A stretch of DNA of 64,000 nucleotides, taken from positions 558,001 through 622,000 of the forward strand of contig NZ_JAQMWP010000002.1 of NCBI RefSeq assembly GCF_030403745.1. The letters run 5' to 3'. Position 1 is the first letter of the stretch, and every line of letters starts with the position of its first letter. This DNA comes from Streptomyces sp. S.PB5. Its GTDB lineage: Bacteria; Actinomycetota; Actinomycetes; Streptomycetales; Streptomycetaceae. This document shows, one piece after another, positions 52,732-64,000 of this stretch. The notes under the pieces were generated by a model. It was given only the letters and a program-made list of their open reading frames with translations. It was not told the DNA's origin and did not search any database. The position numbers and the translations under genes are program-made.

Positions 52732-52813
52732 CGGCCCCCCTCCAGTTTGTACTGATCACTCCTTGAGTACAGGCCGGCAGCCGGTGACACCAAGTCGGAC
52801 AGCGCGGCGATCG

Positions 52814-54133
52814 TCAGCCGATCGGCGCGTACAGCACCCCCAGCTTGTCGATCTCGGAGCCCGATCGCCCGGTAAAGCCGACGATCTGCCAACCCGACGG
52901 TGCCGTGAAGGTCTTGGTGTCGGAGGTCGCCGTACCGGAGGTCAGCGTGCGGCCCTTGTCGGTCGTGAAGGCGGCCGAGAAGATCCGGGTGTGGCCGTCC
53001 CTCTGCCCCTGTGTCAGCTTGACGGACGTGAGGTGCTCGCCGGTCGCCAGGGTCAGGGACGTGGCCGTGCCACCCGTACCGCCGTGGCTCAGCACCGTAC
53101 CGCCGTCGTGCGTCAGCGAGACCGCGTCCAGGCGGGAGGCGCCGCGGAGGGTGAGGGTGCGGGGGGACACCGTGGCCGGGAGGTCGTCGGCGTCGTTGTA
53201 GGCCGTGCCGTGCGGGCCGCCGAAGAAGTCACTCGCCCGCAGGGCGGAGTTGAGGGTGTACGAGAAGTCGACGGTGTGCGGGAAGTGGTCGGAGAGGTTG
53301 GCGCTCGCGGAGTCCAGGAACGACGCCCACTCGTTGTTGTAGCGGGTGGCCGTCAGCGAGAGCAGCTTGCTGCCCCGGTACAGGACCTTGTCCACGACCT
53401 CGCAGCCGTTCGGCGGCGCGGAGGTGGGGCACAGCAGCGGGTCCGCGCCCTGCGTCGGCCGCACCCCGCCCTTCGCCAGCTGCACCCACGCGTCCGTGAG
53501 GCCGTTCGTGTCGGCGAGGGTGCGGATGTTGTCGCCGGAGCGGGTGTAGCGCGTGTTGGTGTCGCCCATGACGATGACCGCGTTGCCGGAGGAGTTCGCC
53601 TGGATGAAGTCCGAGAGCTGCTGGACGTTGGCGCGGCGGGCGGCGAGCGCGTCGTCGGTGTCGTCCGCGTTGGTGTGGACGTTGTAGAGGTCGACGAAGA
53701 CGCCGTCGGCGAGCCGGACCCGGGCGAGCGAGAAGCCCTTCGGGGTCAGGCAGTTGGTGCCGGTGCAGGTGTTCCACTGCACCCGCTCGAAGTCCTCGAA
53801 GGCGTAGTCCGAGAGGGTGTTGAGACCGTCGCCGAAGGGCACGCCGCCGCTGGTCGCCGTGCGGTACGGGTGGTTGTCGCCGGCGTACAGGGCCGCGTGG
53901 TAGTTGAAGTCCTCCTGGACGTTGACGATGTCGTAGGCCCCCAACCGCGGTGAGATCAGGGGGGTGTTGGTCGCGGGGTGGCCGGAGCTCAGGCCCTCCG
54001 GGAGGCCGGCGACGTTGTACGTCAGCACATTGAACGAACCGGTCGTGGCGGCGGCCGCCGGTGTCGCGGTGGTGCCGACGAGGCCGGTGACGGCCAGCGC
54101 GGCGGCCGCGAGGGTGCCGATCAGTCTTCTCAT
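52814..54133 (-). CDS. Secreted sphingomyelinase/EEP-family phosphodiesterase with beta-sandwich tail
   Basis: 439 residues with a Sec signal (AAALAVTGLVGTTATPAAAA). The endonuclease/exonuclease/phosphatase fold shows NVLTYNVAGLP, catalytic Glu in DIVNVQEDF, MGDTNTRYT and the terminal SDHFPH dyad, arranged as in bacterial neutral sphingomyelinases. The C-terminal ~140 residues are a jacalin-like or similar beta-domain, likely for membrane or sugar binding. It may hydrolyse phospholipids outside the cell. It is divergent from the ArsR-MFS pair. Confidence 0.85.
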   Translation of the reverse strand: MRRLIGTLAAAALAVTGLVGTTATPAAAATTGSFNVLTYNVAGLPEGLSSGHPATNTPLISPRLGAYDIVNVQEDFNYHAALYAGDNHPYRTATSGGVPFGDGLNTLSDYAFEDFERVQWNTCTGTNCLTPKGFSLARVRLADGVFVDLYNVHTNADDTDDALAARRANVQQLSDFIQANSSGNAVIVMGDTNTRYTRSGDNIRTLADTNGLTDAWVQLAKGGVRPTQGADPLLCPTSAPPNGCEVVDKVLYRGSKLLSLTATRYNNEWASFLDSASANLSDHFPHTVDFSYTLNSALRASDFFGGPHGTAYNDADDLPATVSPRTLTLRGASRLDAVSLTHDGGTVLSHGGTGGTATSLTLATGEHLTSVKLTQGQRDGHTRIFSAAFTTDKGRTLTSGTATSDTKTFTAPSGWQIVGFTGRSGSEIDKLGVLYAPIG

Positions 54134-54236
54134 GCGGGGGCTCCGGTCGAAAGTGGGGGACGGGAAAGCTGAGCGCTGTTCAGGTTCGACGGCAACCAGT
54201 GTGACGGGCAAGGGGAGTTGGGGAAACAGTGAGAGA

Positions 54237-54278
54237 CATGAGAGTTGACTCTCATGCTTTGTGAGAGGACACTCTCAC
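54237..54278. promoter_or_regulatory. Double palindrome upstream of the arsR-type gene
   Basis: CATGAGAGT-TG-ACTCTCATG (54237-54256) is followed at once by GTGAGAG-GACA-CTCTCAC (54261-54278). Both share the half-site TGAGAG. It ends three bases before the ATG at 54282, ideal for autorepression by an ArsR protein. Confidence 0.8.
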
Positions 54279-54281
54279 GTC

Positions 54282-54899
54282 ATGGATGCCGGTAATCGCT
54301 TCGGCGACTTGGAGATCACCGACCCGAAGGCCATGCGCGCCCTCGCCCACCCGGTACGGCTGGCCGCCCTGGAGCGGCTCCAGCGGTACGGCCCGGCCAC
54401 GGCCACCCAGCTCTCCCCGCACGTGGGCGCCACCCCGTCCGTGACCAGCTGGCATCTGCGCCATCTCGCCGGATTCGGGCTGGTCAGGGACGCGGAGGCC
54501 GGGGCGGACCGGCGGGAGCGGCGTTGGGAGGCCGTGGCGCGCGGCTACCGCTTCGAGGTGCCGGAGGACGAGGAGGGCCGGGCCGCTGCCCAGGTGCTCG
54601 CCGGGGAGATGTTCGCGAGCCGCGCGGAGCTGCCGATGCGCTGGCTCACCGAGACCGCCCCGGAGCTGGAACCGGAGTGGCTCGCCGCCGCGATGTCCAA
54701 CAACACCGGGATCGCCGTGACCGCCCAGGAGCTGGCCGCACTGAAGGACGCGATGGAGGAGCTCCTCGCCCCGTACGTCAACCGCGAGGCAGCCCAACGG
54801 CCGCCGGGGAGCAGGGCCGTGCGGATGCTGATGTACGCCCTGCCCGAGGCGGCGGACGACGAGTCCGGAGCAGCCGACGAGTCCGGCACCCCGGAATGA
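54282..54899 (+). CDS. ArsR-family winged-helix regulator
   Basis: 205 residues. The winged-helix part is MRALAHPVRLAALERLQ and PSVTSWHLRHLAGFGLVRD, followed by a wing RRERRWEA and a C-terminal helical extension. There is no ArsR-type Cys metal site, so it probably senses an organic ligand. The ATG is preceded by the double palindrome. An upstream GTG at 54261 would lie inside that operator. It is coupled to the MFS gene by ATGA. Confidence 0.88.
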   Translation: MDAGNRFGDLEITDPKAMRALAHPVRLAALERLQRYGPATATQLSPHVGATPSVTSWHLRHLAGFGLVRDAEAGADRRERRWEAVARGYRFEVPEDEEGRAAAQVLAGEMFASRAELPMRWLTETAPELEPEWLAAAMSNNTGIAVTAQELAALKDAMEELLAPYVNREAAQRPPGSRAVRMLMYALPEAADDESGAADESGTPE

Positions 54900-56263
54900 G
54901 GCGCCCCCGGACATCGGTCTCCGAGACCTCCCTCTGGCGTGACCGGCCCTTCGTGCTCACCTGGACCAGCAGCGCCGTCTCGCAGTTCGGCGACCGCGTC
55001 TGCGAGGTGGCGGTCCCGCTCATCGCCGTCGGTCTCCTGGACGCCTCCGCCGCCCAGGTCGCCTGGCTGACCGCGCTCGCCTGGGCGCCCCATCTGCTCG
55101 GGCTCGTCCTGGGCGCCTGGGTCGACGGACGGCGGCGCAAACGGCGGGTGCTGGTCGTCACCGACCTCGTACGGGCGGGGCTGCTGCTGTCGCTGCCCGC
55201 CGCGTATCTGTGGGGCACCGTCACGCTCGCGCAGCTGTATGCGGTGGCCCTGCTCACCGGCCTCGCGGGCGTGGTGGCGGGCTGCGCCTGGCAGCCGCTG
55301 TTCGCCCGCCTGGTGCCGCGCGCCTCGTACGTCGACGCCAACAGCAAGTTCAGCGCCGCCCGTTCGGCCTCGTTCGTCGCCGGTCCCGCGCTCGGCGGCG
55401 GCCTCGTACAGGCGCTGAGCGCGCCCGTCACGGTCGTCGTGGACGCCCTGTCCTTCCTGGCGTCCGCGCTGCTGCTGGGCCGGGTCGCGGTGGAGGAGCC
55501 GGCGCCCGCGGCCCGTACCGGCGCCGCCGTGCCCGCGCTGCTGCGGGACGCCCGCGCCGGGCTGGCGTTCGTGGTGCGGCACCCGGTGCTGCGGGCGAGC
55601 CTCGGCTGCTGCACGACCGTCAACTTCTTCACGTTCCTCGCGGGCACCGGCATGGTGGTGCTGTTCGCGGACCGGGTCCTGCACCTCTCCCCGGGTGCCA
55701 TCGGGTTGACCCTGGGCGTCGGGGCGACCGGCTCCCTCGCCGGCGCGCTGACCGCGCCCTGGCTGTCCCGCCGTATCGGCGTCGGGCGCGCGGTCGCCGT
55801 CGGCGCCGTGCTGTTCCCGGCGCCCTTCGCCCTCGCCGCGGTCGCGGGCGGTCCGGCCTGGGCCGCCGCCGGATGCCTGGGCGGCGCCCACTTCCTGGTG
55901 GGGCTCGGGGTGATGTGGTTCGACGTCAACCTCAACTCCCTGCAGACCGCGGTGACTCCGGACGCCCTGCGCAGCCGCGTCACCGGCGCCTTCACCACCG
56001 TCAACTACGGTGTGCGCCCCCTCGGCGCGCTCGCGGGAGGGGCGCTCGCCACGACGTCCGGGCTGCGGGCGACCTTCGTCACGGTCGCCGTCGGCGGGGT
56101 GCTGTCGGTGCTGTGGCTGCTGCCGTCACCGATACCGGGGATCCGCACCCTTGCGGAACTCCCCGCCGAACAGCCCGAACAGGTCGACCGGCCGGAACAG
56201 CCCGAACAGGCCGACCAGCCCTCCCGGAACGGCGGGCCGAGCCCGTTGGACAACCCCGTGTAG
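54896..56263 (+). CDS. MFS exporter (MDR type)
   Basis: 455 residues with about 12 hydrophobic helices. FVLTWTSSAVSQFGDRVCEVAVP starts helix 1 (quoted key: SQFGDRV), the loop GAWVDGRRRKR is the MFS motif A between helices 2 and 3, and the enterobactin-exporter-like MFS_3 pattern continues through NSKFSAARSASFVAGPALGG. The C-terminal ~35 residues carry a PEQ-rich repeat. It probably exports a toxic compound sensed by the ArsR regulator. Confidence 0.88.
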   Translation: MRRPRTSVSETSLWRDRPFVLTWTSSAVSQFGDRVCEVAVPLIAVGLLDASAAQVAWLTALAWAPHLLGLVLGAWVDGRRRKRRVLVVTDLVRAGLLLSLPAAYLWGTVTLAQLYAVALLTGLAGVVAGCAWQPLFARLVPRASYVDANSKFSAARSASFVAGPALGGGLVQALSAPVTVVVDALSFLASALLLGRVAVEEPAPAARTGAAVPALLRDARAGLAFVVRHPVLRASLGCCTTVNFFTFLAGTGMVVLFADRVLHLSPGAIGLTLGVGATGSLAGALTAPWLSRRIGVGRAVAVGAVLFPAPFALAAVAGGPAWAAAGCLGGAHFLVGLGVMWFDVNLNSLQTAVTPDALRSRVTGAFTTVNYGVRPLGALAGGALATTSGLRATFVTVAVGGVLSVLWLLPSPIPGIRTLAELPAEQPEQVDRPEQPEQADQPSRNGGPSPLDNPV

Positions 56264-56328
56264 CCCCGGGCCTCGCCGCGTGGCCCTCGGGTCACGGCGC
56301 CGCCGCGCCTCCCGGACCGCCGGGAGCG

Positions 56329-56494
56329 TCAAGTCGCCGCCGCCTCCCGGCAGGTCGACGTCAGTTCGTCCAGGGCCCGCCACACCGCGTCGTACCCCTC
56401 GGCGTCGAACACGTACCGGGTGCCGCTGCCGTCGGGGACGGAGACGACATACGCGACCGGGGAGAACGACAGTGCGCCCCACGACTCGTGCCGG
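56329..56494 (-). pseudogene. C-terminal fragment of a conserved hypothetical protein
   Basis: About 54 codons read HESWGALSFSPVAYVVSVP, then RYVFDAEGYDAVWRALDEL, ending at TGA (56329-56331). They look like the tail of a streptomycete hypothetical protein. The frame loses sense at about 56494, exactly where the oppositely oriented fragment begins. Confidence 0.5.
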
Positions 56495-57445
56495 TGCCTA
56501 CAACTGGGGCGAGACCGTGGCCGTGCAGTCCACCGGCAAGATCCTCATGTCCGGCCGGACCGGCGACGACTTCTCCCTGGTCCGCCACAACCCGGACGGC
56601 ACCCGCGACGGCGGCTTCGGCACCGGCGGCGTCGTCACCACCGACTTCGGCCCCACGTCCGTGGTGAACGACCTCGCGGTCCAGCCCGACGACCGGATCC
56701 TCGCCGCCGGTGCCGCGGGCGGCGGCCGGACCACCACCGACTTCGGCGCCAACGACAGGGCGGGCGCCCTCGCCCTCCAGACCGACGGCAGGATCGTCGC
56801 GTTCGGCGACACCGACGAGGACCGCGCCCTCGCCCGCTACCTCGGCGGCACCGGCACCCCGCCGCCCCCGCCCCCGACGACCGGCGTCGACCTCGCGGTC
56901 ACCAAGACCGGCACCGCCACCGTCAGCATCGGCGACCGGGCGACGTACACCGTGACCGTCACCGACAACAGCACCACCGCGAACGCCACCGGCGTCACCC
57001 TCACCGACACCTTCACGGGACCGGCGGGCACCGTCATTTCGGCGGCCCCCTCCCAGGGCACCTGCACCACCGCTGTCTCCTGCGCCCTCGGCACCCTCGC
57101 CCCGGCGCCAGGGCCACCGTCACCGTCGTCGCCGAACCCCGGGCCACCGGCACCCTCACCGCGAAGGCCACGGTCACCGCCACCCAGACCGACCCGGCGA
57201 CCGCCGACAACACGGCCACCGTGACCACCGCGGTCGACAACTCCCGCGGCTGCACCCGCATCGGCACCAGCGGCAACGACACGATCACCGGCGGCTCCGG
57301 CGCCGACGTGATCTGCGGCCTGAGCGGCGACGACACCATCAGCGCGAGCTACGGCAACGACACCGCGGGCGGCGGCCCCGGCGCCGACACCTGCACGACG
57401 GACGCCGGGGACACCCGCCTGAGCTGCCCGTTGGGACCCCGCCCC
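56495..57445 (+). pseudogene. Broken delta-60/DUF11/RTX-like surface protein gene
   Basis: The frame begins abruptly with delta-60 repeats (GETVAVQSTGKILMSG, FSLVRHNPDGTRDGGFG, DGRIVAFGDTDEDRALARY). It then passes a proline linker into a DUF11 domain (VDLAVTKTGTATVSIGD). At about 57105 it shifts frame, as if one G were missing, into ATVTVVAEPRATGTLTAKA and a haemolysin-type calcium repeat (GNDTITGGSGADVICGLSGD). No start codon or signal peptide remains. It is the tail of a large secreted or surface protein, truncated and frameshifted. Confidence 0.7.
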
Positions 57446-57449
57446 TTAA

Positions 57450-57478
57450 GGCCGGGCCCCTGCCGGACGGGCCCGGCC
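57450..57478. terminator. Bidirectional terminator hairpin
   Basis: A perfect 10-bp inverted repeat GGCCGGGCCC (57450-57459) and GGGCCCGGCC (57469-57478) with a 9-base loop lies immediately after the permease stop on the minus strand and after the broken surface gene on the plus strand. Confidence 0.75.
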
Positions 57479-57479
57479 G

Positions 57480-58280
57480 TCATCCGTTCACCCCCGTGTA
57501 GTGCCCGAGGCTCCACCGCCACAGCCACCGCGCCCCCAGATACGCCAGCACCCCCAGCAGCGGCGAGGCCGCCGCCAGCCAGTACGGGACACCGGTGTCA
57601 TGGCCGTGCCCGGTCAGCACGGCGGCCGGGAAGTAGGCGACGAACGCGAGCGGAAGACCGTACGTCAGGAAGCCGCCCACCGCCTTCGGGAGCACGTTGA
57701 GCGGGTAGCTGCCGAAGGTGCCGAGGAGCTCCTCCAGCCAGCGGCCCCAGTACTCGGCGGCCGGGAAACGCAAGGAGGCGCAGGCCACGACCGTGAACAG
57801 GGCCGCCTCCAGGAGCATCCCGCCGAGCACGGCCGCGATCAGGTACGAGATCCGGCCCGCCGTCCAGTCCAGGTCGCTGCGGCTCAGCGCACCCGCCATC
57901 AGGCCCACGGCCACCGTCAGGTCACCGATCGCATTGGTGGGGAAGACGGACAGCTGGAGCTGGCGGTGGACCGGCATCGGACGGACCAGATACGTGTCGA
58001 TGACCCCCTCCTGGATGTGCCGCCCCAGACCGTGCACCCGGCCGAGGAACAGCACGAACAGACCGTGCGCCAGCATCCGGGTCGCCGGGATCAGCAGCAC
58101 GTCGGAGCTGTCCCAGCCGCCCATCCCGGTGAACCGGGTGAGCAGCACCGTCGCGAACACGATCACCGACACCTGCCAGACCGCACCGATCGCGATCATC
58201 ATCAGGAACTCGGAACGGTACTCCAGCTGGGCACGGAAGTTGAGGCGCGTGATGCGCCACATGATCCGGACGGCGTTCAC
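57480..58280 (-). CDS. ABC-2 type transporter permease (DUF990-like), subunit 2
   Basis: 266 residues with six predicted helices (FLMMIAIGAVWQVSVIVFATVLL, AVGLMAGAL, LIAAVLGGMLLEAALFTVVA and others; longest named in part). The motif HIQEGVIDTYLVRPMPV is typical of the ABC-2 permeases paired in actinobacteria with an ATPase and a second permease. GTG at 58280 follows AAGGAGG and sits one base after the neighbouring stop. It probably exports a lipid or drug-like compound. Confidence 0.85.
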   Translation of the reverse strand: MNAVRIMWRITRLNFRAQLEYRSEFLMMIAIGAVWQVSVIVFATVLLTRFTGMGGWDSSDVLLIPATRMLAHGLFVLFLGRVHGLGRHIQEGVIDTYLVRPMPVHRQLQLSVFPTNAIGDLTVAVGLMAGALSRSDLDWTAGRISYLIAAVLGGMLLEAALFTVVACASLRFPAAEYWGRWLEELLGTFGSYPLNVLPKAVGGFLTYGLPLAFVAYFPAAVLTGHGHDTGVPYWLAAASPLLGVLAYLGARWLWRWSLGHYTGVNG

Positions 58281-58281
58281 C

Positions 58282-59085
58282 TCAGCCTCCTTGGGAGATG
58301 ACACGACGGGCGGCCCGGCGCCACAACAGACGGGTGAACAGGGCGAGTACGACGACCCAGGCGGCCTGGATCGCCAACTGCGCCCCCGCGTCGGCGAGTC
58401 CGATCCGGCCGATGTAGATCGACAGCGGCACGCTCAGCGTCGCCTGGAACGGCAGGAACGCGCTCAGCGTGATGAACCAGTCGGGGAAGAACCACAGCGG
58501 CGCGTACACCCCCGCCAGAAGGTTCTGCGCGAAGATCAGGATGAGCATCGCGGCGCCGTTGCGCAGGGTCCAGAAGCACAGCTGGTCGATCATGAGCATC
58601 ACGTAGTACAGGACGACCTGGCCCAGCAGCAGGCTCAGCGCGAACACCCCGGCCACGGCCGCCGACTTCGGGGGTTCCACGACACCGGCCGCCAGGCACA
58701 CCGCGTATGCTCCGAGCGCCCAGGCGACGCCGTACAGCTGCTCGCCGAGGGCGCGCAGGGCGTAGTAGCGCTGGGGCTTCAGCGGGCGCAGGTACCAGTA
58801 GACGATCGTGCCGAAGTGCATGTGCTGCAGGACGGTGTCACGCCCCGTGTACTGGTCCAACTCCCTTAGGCGGGAGGCCAGTACGGCCAGGACGGCGTAC
58901 GTCACCGCCTGGTCGCGGTCGAGTCCGGCCGTGGTGCCGGTGTTCTCGTACAGGCCGTGCCACAGGGACGCCACCAGCACCACCTGCACGGTCAGCCGGA
59001 GCAGGGCGGCGGTCATCCGGGGCGGGGTGTGCAGTTCGCCGAGCGGGGTGACGCGGGCGGCGCGCCAGCCGTGGATCGCCGCCAT
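58282..59085 (-). CDS. ABC-2 type transporter permease, subunit 1
   Basis: 267 residues from the ATG at 59085, one base after the ATPase stop. Six helices are predicted, and TVLQHMHFGTIVYWYLRPLK aligns with the VRP-type motif of the partner permease. Both permeases and the ATPase form a three-gene operon of the type annotated as daunorubicin-resistance-like exporters. The substrate is unknown. Confidence 0.85.
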   Translation of the reverse strand: MAAIHGWRAARVTPLGELHTPPRMTAALLRLTVQVVLVASLWHGLYENTGTTAGLDRDQAVTYAVLAVLASRLRELDQYTGRDTVLQHMHFGTIVYWYLRPLKPQRYYALRALGEQLYGVAWALGAYAVCLAAGVVEPPKSAAVAGVFALSLLLGQVVLYYVMLMIDQLCFWTLRNGAAMLILIFAQNLLAGVYAPLWFFPDWFITLSAFLPFQATLSVPLSIYIGRIGLADAGAQLAIQAAWVVVLALFTRLLWRRAARRVISQGG

Positions 59086-59086
59086 G

Positions 59087-60091
59087 TCAGACACCGTCCG
59101 CATGGACGTAGGCGGCCCGCATCACGTCCTCGAGGTCCGCCTCGTCGAGCGCGATGTCCGTCACCTCGTACCGCTCGATGACCGCCTTCAGCGCCTGGTG
59201 CACGGTCGGGGCGTCGACGCCCTCGGTGCCGTCCGGGCCGAACACCAGCCGGGCGCCCGTCCGTTGGAGCAGGGCGATGCCCGGCAGCGGAACGATCTCG
59301 GCGTGCGGGTCGGCGAGGGTGGTCCGTATCTGCCAGGTCGAGCCGAACTTGCGGCGTATCTCGTCGAGGGTGCCGTCCAGGACCAGACGTCCGTGGTTGA
59401 CCAGGACGACCCGTTCGGCGAGCCGCTCGACCTCCGTCATGTCATGGGTGGTGAGCAGGACCGTACGGCCGCGCTGCTCGACCTGATGTCGGAGAAACTC
59501 CCGCACCTGCTCCTTGACCACCACGTCCATGCCGATGGTCGGCTCGTCGAGGAAGACGACCGGCGGGTCGTGGAGGAGGGCGGCGGCCAGGTCGCTGCGC
59601 ACGCGCTGGCCGAGGGAGAGGTGGCGGACCCGGGTGTCCCAGAAGGAGGAGAGGTCCAGGAGGTCGTCGAACTCCGCTAGCCGGGCGGCGTGTTCGGTCT
59701 TCGGCACCTCGTAGATGTCCCGCAGGATCGCGAACGACTCCCGCACCGGAAGGTCCCACCACAGCTGGGTGCGCTGGCCGAACACCGCGCCGATGTTGCG
59801 GGCGTTGCGCTCACGCTCCTCGTACGGCACCACGCCGGCGACCCTGGCGTGCCCGGCGGTGGGGGTGAGGATGCCGGTGAGCATCTTGATGGTGGTGGAC
59901 TTGCCGGCGCCGTTCGGGCCCAGCAGGGCGAGGAGTTCGCCCGGGGCCACGTCGAAGGTGATGTCGGTGACGGCGTGCTTGGCGACCCGCTCCGGATTGA
60001 CGAGCGAGCGGACCGCGCCGGTGAAGCCGGGTCGGCGGACGGTGGTGTGGAAGGTGCGGGAGAGTCCGCGGACCTCGATACTGCCAACCAA
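59087..60091 (-). CDS. ABC-2 exporter ATP-binding protein
   Basis: 334 residues. Walker A is GPNGAGKST, signature LSLGQRVRSDLAAALL, Walker B VVFLDEPT and H-loop TTHD. The N-terminal insert FTGAVRSLVNPERVAKHAV is typical of the subgroup paired with DUF990-like permeases. The C-terminal ~90 residues are an accessory domain. The start is a TTG at 60091, after GGGAG; no better start is seen. Confidence 0.88.
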   Translation of the reverse strand: MVGSIEVRGLSRTFHTTVRRPGFTGAVRSLVNPERVAKHAVTDITFDVAPGELLALLGPNGAGKSTTIKMLTGILTPTAGHARVAGVVPYEERERNARNIGAVFGQRTQLWWDLPVRESFAILRDIYEVPKTEHAARLAEFDDLLDLSSFWDTRVRHLSLGQRVRSDLAAALLHDPPVVFLDEPTIGMDVVVKEQVREFLRHQVEQRGRTVLLTTHDMTEVERLAERVVLVNHGRLVLDGTLDEIRRKFGSTWQIRTTLADPHAEIVPLPGIALLQRTGARLVFGPDGTEGVDAPTVHQALKAVIERYEVTDIALDEADLEDVMRAAYVHADGV

Positions 60092-60124
60092 GTGACATCA
60101 ACTCCCTTGTCAGAGAACAGAGTT

Positions 60125-60156
60125 GCGGCCGGTCGGCAGAGGTGCCGACCGGCCGC
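60125..60156. terminator. Strong hairpin between GH2 and ABC exporter genes
   Basis: A perfect 14-bp stem (60125-60138 with 60143-60156, GCGGCCGGTCGGCA) with tetraloop GAGG lies 85 bases beyond the GH2 stop on the minus strand. It fits an intrinsic terminator of the GH2 transcript. Confidence 0.7.
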
Positions 60157-60167
60157 AGGCGACGTTC

Positions 60168-60200
60168 TGACAGTGTCAAAATGTCGATCAATCAGTCAAT
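60168..60200. promoter_or_regulatory. A/T-rich palindromic region, probable promoter/operator of the ABC exporter
   Basis: TGACAGTGTCA (60168-60178) is a dyad with a central mismatch. Beside it ATCAATCAGTCAAT is A/T-rich and reads on the minus strand as a TTGACT-like -35 box. The likely target is the exporter operon starting at 60091. Confidence 0.4.
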
Positions 60201-60240
60201 CGATTAGGGGTTCTCTTACCGATGATCTCGCCAGGTGGTC

Positions 60241-64000
<3,760 letters not shown>

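Noticed and set aside
55200..55225. CTGTATGCGGT inside the MFS gene as a further copy of the dispersed motif
   Set aside because: Only the right half matches and the codons are normal for LYAVA, so it was not counted.

Overview
The window is a very GC-rich actinobacterial chromosome segment, almost certainly Streptomyces. The signs are third-position G/C throughout, frequent GTG starts, Tat and lipoprotein signals of streptomycete type, and a sulfur-assimilation operon whose gene order matches, from memory, the S. coelicolor arrangement sir - small Zn-ribbon - cysH - cysC - cysD - cysN - ssuA - ssuB - ssuC - cbiX. No rRNA, tRNA, CRISPR array, transposase or phage gene was seen.

Layout. 1-1.5 kb is a graveyard of three gene remnants: a PucR-type regulator, the C-terminus of a PoxB-like thiamine-diphosphate enzyme, and an alpha/beta-hydrolase tail. 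1.7-3.2 kb holds a secreted beta-propeller protein and a MaoC-like protein. 3.2-12.6 kb is one long minus-strand operon for sulfate reduction, sulfonate-type uptake and siroheme metal insertion. Its genes mostly overlap as ATGA/GTGA. It is preceded by a 19-residue leader peptide of the actinobacterial cysteine-attenuator type. 12.8-29 kb is mixed: GNAT, a secreted protein, a GAF regulator, an AidB-like acyl-CoA dehydrogenase, an orphan adenylation-carrier protein, a BrkB membrane protein, an NmrA reductase with two AraC regulators, VOC proteins, a ThuA protein and a Ser/Thr kinase.

28-47 kb, probably resuming at 60-64 kb, is a plant cell-wall (pectin/rhamnogalacturonan-I type) utilisation region. 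It contains a LacI regulator, carboxylesterase, GH127, two GH43 enzymes (one with a ricin-type lectin), a PL4-type rhamnogalacturonan lyase, a GDSL acetylesterase, a DUF2264 protein, a surface protein with autotransporter-type beta repeats, a GH2 beta-galactosidase and a sugar ABC permease. Operator-like palindromes related to GAAAGCGCTTTC lie before several of these genes, which suggests a small LacI regulon. Interleaved are a homocysteine methyltransferase, a quinone oxidoreductase-like protein, a VOC protein and a phosphotransferase-like protein.

47-60 kb contains an LRV/HEAT-like repeat protein, a nucleotidyltransferase-like protein with a small Cys-rich partner, a sphingomyelinase-like secreted phosphodiesterase, an ArsR regulator with its MFS exporter under a double palindrome, a deletion scar joining two broken genes, and a three-gene ABC-2 exporter.

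The least expected observation is a dispersed 13-bp DNA motif, GTSGACYGYATRC. It occurs at least seven times exactly, plus several near matches, between 29 and 47 kb. It falls mostly inside unrelated coding sequences, in different reading frames and on both strands, so it behaves like a DNA-level element rather than a protein motif.
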